From assembly GCF_030717845.1 (NCBI RefSeq), contig NZ_JAUZVZ010000008.1, positions 113,829-177,828 of the forward strand: DNA of 64,000 bases, written 5' to 3'. The notes under the pieces are model-generated. The model saw only the letters and a program-made list of their open reading frames with translations. It ran no database searches and was not told the origin of the DNA. Made by a program: the position numbers and the translations under genes. Positions 43,406 through 51,932 of the stretch are shown here, piece by piece. Source of the DNA: Alkalimonas collagenimarina (GTDB lineage Bacteria > Pseudomonadota > Gammaproteobacteria > Enterobacterales > Alteromonadaceae). Positions within the stretch are counted from its first letter, which is position 1, and every line of letters starts with the position of its first letter.

Positions 43406-44278
43406 ATGAACAAAATAGCAACTACAATCAGCAGTATCGTCTTAAGCCTTACTTTGAGCCTGACAGTACAAGTCAGTTTGGCTGATGAGCGTTACATTGA
43501 TGAATCAAGCTGGCAGCTTGGGCTGGCTGTTGGGTTAGGGCAAAGCTCTACCCCCTTGCATGGTGCTAAGCCACTGCCGCTGCTGCTGATGCCGGATGTG
43601 AGCTATTATGGCCGCTATGCATTTTTTGACAATGGCATTTTTGGTATAAGTGCGCTGAGGGAAGAGCATTGGACCTTGAGCGTGGTCAGTCGGCTTAATC
43701 CCGAAAAAGGGTACTTTTATCGTTGGCACATTAGCAACATCAATGTGTTCGATCAAACGTTTCAGTCGATGCCTACGGTTTCGCAAGAACAAGAATTGAG
43801 GAACCAACAACGGGCTAAAGTGTCTGTGGATCAGGTGAGTCGGCGCCCGACGGCTTGGGATGCCGGTGTACAATTAAATGCTCACTATGAACAGTGGTCG
43901 CTGCGAATGAATGCGTGGACAGATATATCTGGTCAGCATCATGGCCACCAATTGAGTACCGTGATGAGTTGGTATCAGCAGAGTGCTTACGGGCATTGGC
44001 GCTGGAGTGCTGGTTTGCATTGGAAAAGTGAACAACTGATTGATCGTTATTATGGTATCGGCGCCAATGAGGCTCCTCATTTGCCGCGTTATCATGGTAA
44101 GGCCAGCTGGCAGCCAGAGGTTGAGATGGGCTGGTCACTACCAATACGTTCTGGTTGGAGCCTGATGGCCTTTTATCGCTATCGCTGGCTCGATAATGCG
44201 ATGACCCGCAGCCCACTGGTAAAGCAAAACTATGTACAGAGTTGGTTTATAGGATGGAGTTACCGATTTAACTCATGA
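43406..44278 (+). CDS. MipA/OmpV family outer-membrane protein
   Basis: MipA/OmpV proteins are outer-membrane barrels, one of which scaffolds murein enzymes in E. coli. The 290-residue protein has a signal peptide ending VQVSLA, LGLAVGLGQSSTPLHGAKP near the start of the barrel, YFYRWHISNIN in the middle, and closes with FIGWSYRFNS. It opens a four-gene operon with overlapping stops and starts: mipA-like, DUF3019, response regulator, kinase. The order suggests envelope sensing and response in which the barrel may be an output or accessory. Confidence 0.85.
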   Translation: MNKIATTISSIVLSLTLSLTVQVSLADERYIDESSWQLGLAVGLGQSSTPLHGAKPLPLLLMPDVSYYGRYAFFDNGIFGISALREEHWTLSVVSRLNPEKGYFYRWHISNINVFDQTFQSMPTVSQEQELRNQQRAKVSVDQVSRRPTAWDAGVQLNAHYEQWSLRMNAWTDISGQHHGHQLSTVMSWYQQSAYGHWRWSAGLHWKSEQLIDRYYGIGANEAPHLPRYHGKASWQPEVEMGWSLPIRSGWSLMAFYRYRWLDNAMTRSPLVKQNYVQSWFIGWSYRFNS

Positions 44279-44664
44279 ATGGATTCGACAGTAAAGTCAC
44301 GTTGTTGCTGGCTTTGCTTTGGACCGGCGGGGTAGCCGCAGAGGAATGTAGCACTGATCTTTGTTGGTCAGCGATGCCTGTTGTCTGTATTTCCAGTGAG
44401 CAGGGAGGTGGCTGCGAGGCGGAGCTTGCTATTGCCTGGAGTAGCCCTGAACCTGTTGATCTTTGCCTTTATCTGGCCGATGAATTATTAACCTGCTGGC
44501 CATCGCAGCAGCGCGGCCAGTGGCGTGCGTCATTGCAATGGCCAGAGCAAGCCATGCTATCACTGCGCAGTGCAGAGCATATTGTAGCGTATGAAACCTT
44601 GAAAACTGTGAGTCGACAACCAAAACGTCGTCGACGTCTGGTTGCACCCTGGAGTGTATTCTAA
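44275..44664 (+). CDS. DUF3019 family exported protein
   Basis: This 129-residue protein with a signal peptide ending GGVAA is of the DUF3019 family. It contains five to six Cys in the mature part (EECSTDLCWSAMPVVCISSE) and a basic tail QPKRRRRLV. The start overlaps the upstream stop by four bases (ATGA) and the end overlaps the response regulator start by one base. Members of this family regularly sit beside mipA and a RstA-type two-component pair; function unknown. Confidence 0.83.
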   Translation: MNGFDSKVTLLLALLWTGGVAAEECSTDLCWSAMPVVCISSEQGGGCEAELAIAWSSPEPVDLCLYLADELLTCWPSQQRGQWRASLQWPEQAMLSLRSAEHIVAYETLKTVSRQPKRRRRLVAPWSVF

Positions 44665-45359
44665 TGAGTAAAGTATTGTTGGTGGAAGATGATCAGCGTC
44701 TGGCTGAGTTGGTGCAAAGCTATCTGAAACAACATGGTTTCGAGGTTGAGATTCAAGGCAATGGCAGTGCGGTGGCTGAGCATTGTGGCCGCTTTAAACC
44801 AGATTTGATCATTCTGGACTTGATGTTACCAGGCCTGGATGGTTATGGTGTTTGTCGGCAGATTCGGCCTCGTTTTACCGGGCCCATCTTGATGTTAACC
44901 GCCAAGCAAAGTGATATTGATCAGGTGCTCGGGTTGGAGCTAGGAGCGGATGATTATGTCATTAAACCGGTTGAGCCACGGGTCTTGTTGGCACGTATTC
45001 ATGCCTTATTGCGTCGTCACCAACCGGTTGAGCCCGATCATCAATACGAATTGAGCTTCGGTAATTTGCAATTAAAGCGAAGGGCGCGTGAAGTGTTTCT
45101 AACCGGTGACCGGGTTGAGCTAACCAGCTACGAGTTCGACTTGCTATGGATGCTGGCTCAACACGCCGGCCAGACGGTTCGGCGAGAAGAAATCCACCAA
45201 CAAGTGATCGGTCGTCCTTACGATGGCTTGGACCGGTCCGTCGATGTTCGGATATCGCATTTACGCAAAAAGCTGAATGATAATACTGAAACGCCCTTTC
45301 GCATTAAAACCGTCTGGGGGAAAGGCTACTTGTTTGTCGCCGATGCCTGGGCAAACTGA
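44664..45359 (+). CDS. OmpR/RstA-type response regulator
   Basis: The 231-residue protein has a receiver domain with the phospho-acceptor Asp in LIILDLMLPGLDGYGV and a C-terminal winged helix (VELTSYEFDLLWMLA, VDVRISHLRKKLND, TVWGKGYLF). It is the cognate regulator of the kinase encoded directly downstream, with which it shares one base. Likely targets include its own operon. Confidence 0.93.
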   Translation: MSKVLLVEDDQRLAELVQSYLKQHGFEVEIQGNGSAVAEHCGRFKPDLIILDLMLPGLDGYGVCRQIRPRFTGPILMLTAKQSDIDQVLGLELGADDYVIKPVEPRVLLARIHALLRRHQPVEPDHQYELSFGNLQLKRRAREVFLTGDRVELTSYEFDLLWMLAQHAGQTVRREEIHQQVIGRPYDGLDRSVDVRISHLRKKLNDNTETPFRIKTVWGKGYLFVADAWAN

Positions 45360-46612
45360 TGCAGCGCTTATTCATCCGTTTTTATTTATTTTTATTGATT
45401 TTACTACTTGGGCTGGGTTGGAGCATTGAGCAGCTATGGCAAATTTGGTCTGATGCAGACCTGCCTGCTTCGGTGCCATACTGGCAACAGCAAGTTCAGT
45501 TAAGCTTGCAACATGAGTCTGCTTCAGAGCTTAGTGCCTCACTGGCCATGCCTAGCCAGATGCTAGCATCGGGTAGCATCCAGTGGTCCGAGCAAGAGCA
45601 GCATGCTTTGCAGCGAGGTGAGGTGTTGCCTTTATTTACGCAAGGCTCCGAGCTTTACCTCTTCGGTTTACATCACAATGAGTTATGGCAGTTTGGGCCG
45701 GTAGAGCTGGAAAGTGAGTCACCGCTGCGATTGGGTTTAAGCGTGCTGTTTTTTGTTTTGCTTGGCATTGCGGTGGCACTCTGGTTATGGCCTTTGGCAC
45801 GAGATATCAAATATTTACAGCGGGATCTTGGCTTGATGGGGGAGGGACAATCGTCAGCCGTATCAGTGCCTGCTCACTCCATGTTAGCGCCGATTGCCGA
45901 TAGCGTGCGTCAGATGCAGGCGCAGATCCAACGTTTATTATCGTTGCAAAAAGAGATGACACATGCCGTGTCGCATGAATTACGTACCCCTTTAGCCCGG
46001 CTAAGTTTTGCTTTGGAAATTGCTCAGCACTTAACCGGGCAGGAGCGTCAATTGATGCAACAAGATGTTCGGGTACTGCAGCGATTGGTGGACGAAATGT
46101 TGGATTACGCTCGTCTGGAAGTGGCGATGCCTCAACTGCAACCAAGCTCGGTTGATATTGTGGAGTTACTGCATAGTATTCAAGAGCAATTGGCGGTATT
46201 GCCCGGCCCTTCTATTGAGTTGCAGCTGCCAGCGACGTGTAACTTCGCAGCCGATGGGCATTATCTCGAGCGGGCGATTGTCAACTTATTGCAAAATGCC
46301 AAAGGCTATGCCAAACAACGTATTCAAGTAAGCCTGGAACAGAAAAATAGTGAATTATGGCTGCATGTTGATGACGATGGACCCGGTGTTGCCGCTGAGA
46401 TGCGGCAGCAAATTACCAAGCCGTTTCAGCGGCTGGATCAACCTAGACGGCCACACACCGGTGGTTTTGGCTTAGGATTGGCGATCGTCTGTCGTATTAT
46501 GGAGTGGCATCATGGTCGTTTGGTGATTAGCATGGCCCCATTGGGAGGGGCCCGCTTTAGTTTGGTGCTGGTACCGAGAGAACTTGCACCGAGGGAGTCT
46601 GTGGCGTCTTAG
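45359..46612 (+). CDS. Sensor histidine kinase (RstB-type)
   Basis: The 417-residue kinase has two membrane helices (about residues 5-28 and 130-150) around a periplasmic sensor of about 100 residues, then HAMP, the phospho-acceptor site VSHELRTPLARL, and a HATPase domain with NLLQNAKGYA, DDDGPGV and GFGLGLAIVCRIME. It closes the mipA-like operon. Its last four bases overlap the end of the convergent DUF3334 gene, so there is no room for a separate terminator between them. Confidence 0.93.
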   Translation: MQRLFIRFYLFLLILLLGLGWSIEQLWQIWSDADLPASVPYWQQQVQLSLQHESASELSASLAMPSQMLASGSIQWSEQEQHALQRGEVLPLFTQGSELYLFGLHHNELWQFGPVELESESPLRLGLSVLFFVLLGIAVALWLWPLARDIKYLQRDLGLMGEGQSSAVSVPAHSMLAPIADSVRQMQAQIQRLLSLQKEMTHAVSHELRTPLARLSFALEIAQHLTGQERQLMQQDVRVLQRLVDEMLDYARLEVAMPQLQPSSVDIVELLHSIQEQLAVLPGPSIELQLPATCNFAADGHYLERAIVNLLQNAKGYAKQRIQVSLEQKNSELWLHVDDDGPGVAAEMRQQITKPFQRLDQPRRPHTGGFGLGLAIVCRIMEWHHGRLVISMAPLGGARFSLVLVPRELAPRESVAS

Positions 46613-47283
46613 AGACCTAAATCCTTCAGAAAATCTTCATCGACATCGGCGCTGACTTCGTTGGCGACTTCGTAACTGCCTTGTTGAGCATTTTCCAGAA
46701 TATCGTCAGGGTTTTCCCGGGCGGTTTTTTCAAACTCATGCAACTGGATAAACTCGGTCTTATCCATGGCCAGTTCCAGATAAAAGATATTGTGCTCAGG
46801 CGTGTTGAATGTAACCCGGCGAGCTTGTGGCTGGTCCAGCTGGGTGTTAATAAGGATTTGTACTTGTTTGTTGATGGCCATCATTTTAGGTTGGCTTTGA
46901 TTGATGGATGTTTGTAAATCGTGGCGCACTTTGTTGGTAAAATCACCGACAATCTGATTCATCAGTTCGCCCATGACGTTACCCACTTCATCTGAGGTAT
47001 GAAATTGAGCTAATTCAGATTCCGGCATGCCCATACTCATCATGTACTTGCGATAAATTTCCATCGCGGCTTGTGAGGTAAAGTTGATCACCACCAGACC
47101 TGAAAAACCGCCATCAAACAACACAAAGCAACCTAAGTCAGGGCGTAAGCAAGTTTTCTGAATTTTTTGCACCATCGGTGAGTAGGCAACATCACGGTTG
47201 CCAGCTGCAGACAGCACTTCATTGACGGACTGACACAAGGTGAGCAGAATATCTTCTGTAGCGACGACTTTGTTCTTCTTCAT
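46609..47283 (-). CDS. DUF3334 family protein
   Basis: This 224-residue cytosolic protein belongs to the DUF3334 family of marine gammaproteobacteria. The segment SDEVGNVMGELMNQIVGDF has the ExxN-like pattern of CheX/CheC/FliY phosphatases, and GCFVLFDGGFSGLVVINFT resembles the strand region of that fold. A role near chemotaxis or motility is therefore possible but unproven. Its start is preceded by an AAT-rich leader. Confidence 0.85.
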   Translation of the reverse strand: MKKNKVVATEDILLTLCQSVNEVLSAAGNRDVAYSPMVQKIQKTCLRPDLGCFVLFDGGFSGLVVINFTSQAAMEIYRKYMMSMGMPESELAQFHTSDEVGNVMGELMNQIVGDFTNKVRHDLQTSINQSQPKMMAINKQVQILINTQLDQPQARRVTFNTPEHNIFYLELAMDKTEFIQLHEFEKTARENPDDILENAQQGSYEVANEVSADVDEDFLKDLGL

Positions 47284-47363
47284 TAATACACTCTGACAGC
47301 TATTTTACCGACAGTATATGCTGAAATTGCAGGCTGCGCCTAGTCTTGCTCTCTGCTGTGCCT

Positions 47364-49214
47364 TTATAGAGGCCAGAAAAAGAGTAATGCAGGTATGGCG
47401 GTTACTATCACGACCAATTCCATGGGTAACCCCAGGCGCCAGTAATCGCCAAACCTGAAGCCACCCGGGCCAAGGATCAGGGTGTTGTTTTGGTGCCCTA
47501 TTGGAGTTAGAAAGGCGCAAGACGCTCCTATCGCTACCGCCATTAAAAATGGATCGGAACGAACACTAAGTTGCTCCGCGATACTAATAGCTATGGGGCA
47601 CATCATGGCTGCAGTGGCAGCATTATTCATGAAGTCGGATAACGTCATAGTAAGAATGAGTACAATGGCTAATGCAAGAATTGCATGATCGCCTGCTATA
47701 TAGTCAAGCAGACTTTGTGCCATTAAGTCGGCTGCACCGGTGGTTGCTAAAGCACCAGCAACGGGGATTAGACAGGCCAGAAGCACAATCACAGGCCAGT
47801 CAATGGCGGTATAAACCTTACGAAGCGGCATCACCTTAAAGACCATGATGGCTAAAATACCTGCAGCAAAGGAAATTGCGGCAGGCAGCAAACCAAAAGC
47901 AGCCCCGGAAATTGCACCCAGCATAATGATACTGGCCAGGATGGTATTTTTCTTTTCCGGAACTCGGATCTGTCGCTCTGCCAATGGAACACAGCCAAAC
48001 TCACTGGCAAAACTATTTAGTGCATCTTCTTGCCCCTGCAAAAGCAGTACATCGCCCGCCTGGATAGCGGTTCGACGGACCCGCTTAATAGAGCGTTGAC
48101 CGTGGCGGGATAAAGCCAGCAAATTAATATTGAACCGACGACGCAAACTTAATTGAGCCGCTGTACGCCGTATCAGCTCGGAGTTTGGCAGTACCGCCAA
48201 TTCCAATAGATGAATATCGCCGTTCTCTTCCTTTTTAGTTTTTTCTACCGTGTTGTCTGTACTGCTTTTAGCCACTTGCTTTTCTTTCGTGTCTTCTTTC
48301 TCTTTTGCATCAACTTTTTGGTTGGCTTCACTTTCCTCCAGTGACAAACCCAGACTTGTCAGGATGGCGCCTAACGATTCAGGTTCGGCTTCAATCACCA
48401 GAATATCCTGATTTGCCAGGCGGTAGTACCCGGGAGGCGTGGGGGCGCGATAATTGTTACGAACAATGCCAACGACTTGCGCTTCCATTTCTTCCAGCTT
48501 TTTTTCTAAATCCTTTAATGGGGTATCGACCAGTTTACTTTGTTCAGTGATGCGTATTTCGGTCAAATACTTGCTGGTTTCAAAGCTGCTGGCATCGGAG
48601 CGACTTCGAACCGGCACTAACCGCCAACCGATCAGAGCGACAAAAATGACACCGATTAACGCAACCGCAGCACCCACCGGGCTGAAATCAAACATGCCGA
48701 AACCAGAGTCGGCTACTTCAGCGCGAAAACCAGAAACAATCAGGTTGGGTGGGGTACCAATTAAGGTAGTCATACCGCCGAGTATAGAACCAAAGGCAAC
48801 CGGCATGAGCACCTGACCGGGGGCCAGTTTGGTGCGTGCTGACACTTGAATGGCAATGGGCATTAACAGTGCTAAGGCGCCAACATTGTTCATAAATGCA
48901 GACAAAATAGCAGCAAGAGCCGTTAATGCAGCGATGGTAAAGGTGGGACCTGCGTGTTTTGGTAACACTCTCATGGCCAATACATCAACTGCACCAGTAG
49001 CTTGTAGCGCCTGACTTAACACCAATACACAGGCAACGGTAATCACCGCAGGATGCCCAAAACCTGCAAAAGCATGTTCGGTTGGTACCAAGCCAACAAG
49101 CACGCAAGCCAATAAACTAGCAAGCGCAATCATATCGTGTCGCCAGCGGCCCCAGATAAACAGCACAACGGTGATGGCTAAAATCAGAAAAATAAGAAGT
49201 TGCGACAGTTCCAT
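47364..49214 (-). CDS. SLC13/DASS family transporter with TrkA-C domains
   Basis: This 616-residue inner-membrane protein has two blocks of membrane helices (residues 1-190 and 415-616), typical of the SLC13/CitT-ArsB superfamily of sodium-coupled anion transporters, with family motifs such as FMNNVGALALLMPIAI and FMNNAATAAMMCPIAI. The cytosolic middle carries two TrkA-C regulatory domains (SKLVDTPLKDLEKKLEEM and LIRRTAAQLSLRRRFNINLL) separated by a Lys/Glu-rich linker. Transported ion unknown; dicarboxylate or sulfate is likely. Confidence 0.9.
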   Translation of the reverse strand: MELSQLLIFLILAITVVLFIWGRWRHDMIALASLLACVLVGLVPTEHAFAGFGHPAVITVACVLVLSQALQATGAVDVLAMRVLPKHAGPTFTIAALTALAAILSAFMNNVGALALLMPIAIQVSARTKLAPGQVLMPVAFGSILGGMTTLIGTPPNLIVSGFRAEVADSGFGMFDFSPVGAAVALIGVIFVALIGWRLVPVRSRSDASSFETSKYLTEIRITEQSKLVDTPLKDLEKKLEEMEAQVVGIVRNNYRAPTPPGYYRLANQDILVIEAEPESLGAILTSLGLSLEESEANQKVDAKEKEDTKEKQVAKSSTDNTVEKTKKEENGDIHLLELAVLPNSELIRRTAAQLSLRRRFNINLLALSRHGQRSIKRVRRTAIQAGDVLLLQGQEDALNSFASEFGCVPLAERQIRVPEKKNTILASIIMLGAISGAAFGLLPAAISFAAGILAIMVFKVMPLRKVYTAIDWPVIVLLACLIPVAGALATTGAADLMAQSLLDYIAGDHAILALAIVLILTMTLSDFMNNAATAAMMCPIAISIAEQLSVRSDPFLMAVAIGASCAFLTPIGHQNNTLILGPGGFRFGDYWRLGLPMELVVIVTAIPALLFFWPL

Positions 49215-49401
49215 CCATGCGCCTTAGCCATTGAGACTTTAATCATGATATGGCTTCACTATCCAATAAGATGATGTATTTCGCAAGGTGAGTTGTTGTT
49301 TTGCAAGGATACTTTTTTTCTGTTTTCTTGGCTGGAAAATAACGGGGATGCTGCTTTATTTGCTATCATAGAGCGACTTTTCTGCGGACTCTGGAGCTTT
49401 T

Positions 49402-50433
49402 ATGGATCAACTCATTCTGCAAACCCCCGACGATTGGCATCTGCATTTCCGCGATGGGCCGATGTTGCTGGATACTGTACCGGCTACAGCGCGTACTTTT
49501 CGTCGAGCCATCGTTATGCCCAACCTGGTGCCACCAGTAACGAATGCGAACATGGTGATTGCTTACCGTGAGCGGATTTTGGCTGCCCGGCCAGCAGGTA
49601 GCGAGTTCGAGCCCTTGATGACTCTGTTTTTGACCGATAAGACCAGCGCAGCAGATATTGCAGCGGCAAAGGCTGCCGGAGTTATTGCGGCTAAATTGTA
49701 TCCGGCGGGTGCCACTACCAACTCCAGTGATGCGGTTAGTGCTTTGGATAGTTTGTACCCCGTCTTTGAAGCCATGGCTGAGCAAGGGATGTTGTTGTTG
49801 GTGCATGGCGAAGTGACTCATGCCGATATCGATATTTTTGATCGGGAAAAAGAGTTTATCGATCGCTATTTACAGCATATTGTGGCGCGGTTACCGCAGT
49901 TAAAAGTGGTGTTTGAGCATATCACCACCGCCGATGCTGCCCAGTTTGTCATGGATGCTCCCAGTCAGGTAGCGGCAACTATCACGCCACAGCACTTACT
50001 GTTAAATCGCAATGACTTGTTGGTGGGGGGTATTCGGCCACACAACTACTGTTTGCCGGTGTTAAAACGCAATACCCATCAGCAAGCACTACAAGCCACG
50101 GTGGCCTCGGGTTCTAAAAAGTTTTTCTTAGGAACGGATTCAGCCCCGCATGAAAAACATCGAAAAGAGTCCAGTTGTGGCTGTGCCGGCTGTTATAGTG
50201 CCATGAGTGCGATTGAGCTCTATGCTCAGGTGTTCGATGATTTAGGCTGTTTGGATAAGTTGGAAGGTTTTGCCAGCCATCATGGCCCGGACTTTTACGG
50301 CTTGCCCCGCAACAGCGGTACCATCACGTTGCAGCGGCAGGACTGGACGCTGCCAGAGCAACTGATGCTGGCCAATGGTGAAGCAATCGTACCGTTTCAT
50401 GCCGGCCAGACGCTCAAGTGGAAGCAGCTTTAA
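49402..50433 (+). CDS. pyrC: Dihydroorotase (class II, PyrC)
   Basis: PyrC cyclises carbamoyl-aspartate to dihydroorotate in pyrimidine synthesis. The 343-residue protein (E. coli 348) shows the zinc ligands HLHFRDG (His13, His15), the carbamylated Lys98 in [12 protein letters not shown], the His134 in [17 protein letters not shown], and the catalytic Asp in [10 protein letters not shown]. Start is ATG at 49402 after GGAGC. It is monogenic with a terminator behind it. Confidence 0.95.
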   Translation: MDQLILQTPDDWHLHFRDGPMLLDTVPATARTFRRAIVMPNLVPPVTNANMVIAYRERILAARPAGSEFEPLMTLFLTDKTSAADIAAAKAAGVIAAKLYPAGATTNSSDAVSALDSLYPVFEAMAEQGMLLLVHGEVTHADIDIFDREKEFIDRYLQHIVARLPQLKVVFEHITTADAAQFVMDAPSQVAATITPQHLLLNRNDLLVGGIRPHNYCLPVLKRNTHQQALQATVASGSKKFFLGTDSAPHEKHRKESSCGCAGCYSAMSAIELYAQVFDDLGCLDKLEGFASHHGPDFYGLPRNSGTITLQRQDWTLPEQLMLANGEAIVPFHAGQTLKWKQL

Positions 50434-50443
50434 CTTTCAGATA

Positions 50444-50476
50444 ACTCAGCTACGACCTTAAGCGCGGTAGCTGAGT
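50444..50476 (+). terminator. Terminator after pyrC
   Basis: ACTCAGCTAC pairs with GTAGCTGAGT around a 13-base loop, followed by GCTTTCT. It begins 11 bases after the stop. Confidence 0.75.
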
Positions 50477-50529
50477 GCTTTCTACCAGAAGCTATCGGCC
50501 AATTGGTGGTAGAAAACAACCAAGTCTCT

Positions 50530-51222
50530 TTATTCGCTTGGACAATTATCCTGCCATTGCTGGAGTTTGTTATAGGCAAAGGTCGCCAGTTGCTGTTGCA
50601 ACAGAATATTTGGTTCAGGGGTCCGAATCTGTATCAGATAGTCATGGAGCTGGATATCGATGTTGCAAACGGTCTGGTAAATGGTTGAGATGGAGCAAGC
50701 CCCCAGAAAGTAATCATTCAGCAACTCAGGCACAGGCTGAGCAACGGCAGGCTTCATTTTGTAGAGGTGCCAAAATGGCGTATCAGGAAAGGGTAGCTGG
50801 CTGACTTTGTAGTAACCCTGTTTGGTATCGTATTCAACAAATTGGTAGTCGTCCCGTAAGGTCAAACCGGAGCTGTATGCGCCTTGTGTAAGAAAGTTTT
50901 TTGCTTGTGCCGCGCCAGGGCGGCGAATGGTGGCAAATAGCAAAAAGTCCTGCTCCCCAAGTGCTGCCGTGTATTCAGGGATGTGGGATTGCACCTCTAC
51001 CCCCTGAAATTGCACAATCAAAGATGCAGGGCGATTATCGGTATCTGCACCGGCGAATGAAAATACACGGCTGGTTGTACCGTATTGGTAGGGGCTGTAT
51101 TCTTTTGGAATGCAGTACTGCTGGTTGCCTAGCTGTATACGTTCGAAATCAGCAAATACCTCGCTACAGCTGGTAAGCGCAACTAGAAGACTCCAGGTAC
51201 AACAGTGAGTGAGAATGCGCAT
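50530..51222 (-). CDS. Hypothetical lipoprotein, possible immunity protein
   Basis: This 230-residue protein starts MRILTHCCTWSLLVALTSCS with a lipobox LTSC, so it is a predicted lipoprotein. The mature part is unfamiliar; it includes QYCIPKEYSPYQYGTT and PDTPFWHLYKMKPAVAQ and a Cys-containing CSISTIYQTVCNID. I chose the ATG at 51222 because it begins the lipoprotein signal; the frame is open upstream over the neighbouring gene. It follows that gene by four bases, which is the layout of some effector-immunity pairs. Confidence 0.75.
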   Translation of the reverse strand: MRILTHCCTWSLLVALTSCSEVFADFERIQLGNQQYCIPKEYSPYQYGTTSRVFSFAGADTDNRPASLIVQFQGVEVQSHIPEYTAALGEQDFLLFATIRRPGAAQAKNFLTQGAYSSGLTLRDDYQFVEYDTKQGYYKVSQLPFPDTPFWHLYKMKPAVAQPVPELLNDYFLGACSISTIYQTVCNIDIQLHDYLIQIRTPEPNILLQQQLATFAYNKLQQWQDNCPSE

Positions 51223-51226
51223 AAGC

Positions 51227-51832
51227 TTAGTTTCCAATGCCATGGCCAATAAAATCGCAAGCGTTGCACCAGATGGGCCGGTAGAGGTTGGCTGGCAGAT
51301 TAAATAAAGTACCGCCAAACAACCAGGCGCCATCACTTTGCAGCCAGTGATAGTTGCCAATGCCATGTTCTCTAAAAACAATATGATGATATTCAGCTAC
51401 TTGCTGCGGGCTTAACGCGCCCGGTACATTGCCGATGCAGTTATCATAATCATGAGTGACAGCTGCAACATGGGCAACCATCAGATCTACACCTAGCTGG
51501 TTTAATTTTACCGGATCGTCCGAGAGGCCGGTTAATCTGTTCGCTACACGGCCATTTAGGCCTCGATTCTCCAATATCGGCAGGGCCACATCTGCAATTG
51601 GATCCCCAACTTTTTGGCGTAAACGCCAGAAGGTCTTGCGATCACCTCGAAATGCTGCCGCCTTTTGTTCCGGTGTGATGCGTAAGTCACCGTATTGATG
51701 CAGCCGATAATTTTGACTGGTGACGGCGGTATTACCATGTTGATCCAAATAGCGCTCGATAATACCTGCGGCTCTTTGCAGTTGACCGTTGTTAATTCTT
51801 TCAATATGGCAAGAGTGTAAGAAGTTTGCCAT
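51227..51832 (-). CDS. Hypothetical cytosolic protein, possible secreted effector
   Basis: This 201-residue protein has no signal peptide or membrane helix. The C-terminal half contains LMVAHVAAVTHDYDNCIG, AEYHHIVFREHGIG and FIGHGIGN, a His-rich pattern that could bind metal or serve catalysis, but I know no matching family. With a lipoprotein directly downstream it fits the pattern of a contact-delivered effector with a periplasmic immunity protein; no secretion genes are in the window, so this is speculation. Upstream DNA (51840-51930) is AT-rich. Confidence 0.7.
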   Translation of the reverse strand: MANFLHSCHIERINNGQLQRAAGIIERYLDQHGNTAVTSQNYRLHQYGDLRITPEQKAAAFRGDRKTFWRLRQKVGDPIADVALPILENRGLNGRVANRLTGLSDDPVKLNQLGVDLMVAHVAAVTHDYDNCIGNVPGALSPQQVAEYHHIVFREHGIGNYHWLQSDGAWLFGGTLFNLPANLYRPIWCNACDFIGHGIGN

Positions 51833-51932
51833 GGTTTCGTTTCCTCGGCGAAAAGTTTAGCTTGCAGTATGCTAAATTTTTTCTTTGTAAAAGTAAATGA
51901 ATTATATGTAATGGATTCTTTTGTTTTTGGTG

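Noticed and set aside
50475..50804. Open frame on the plus strand after pyrC
   Set aside because: It begins in the pyrC terminator and runs antisense over the lipoprotein gene; no domain or ribosome-binding site.
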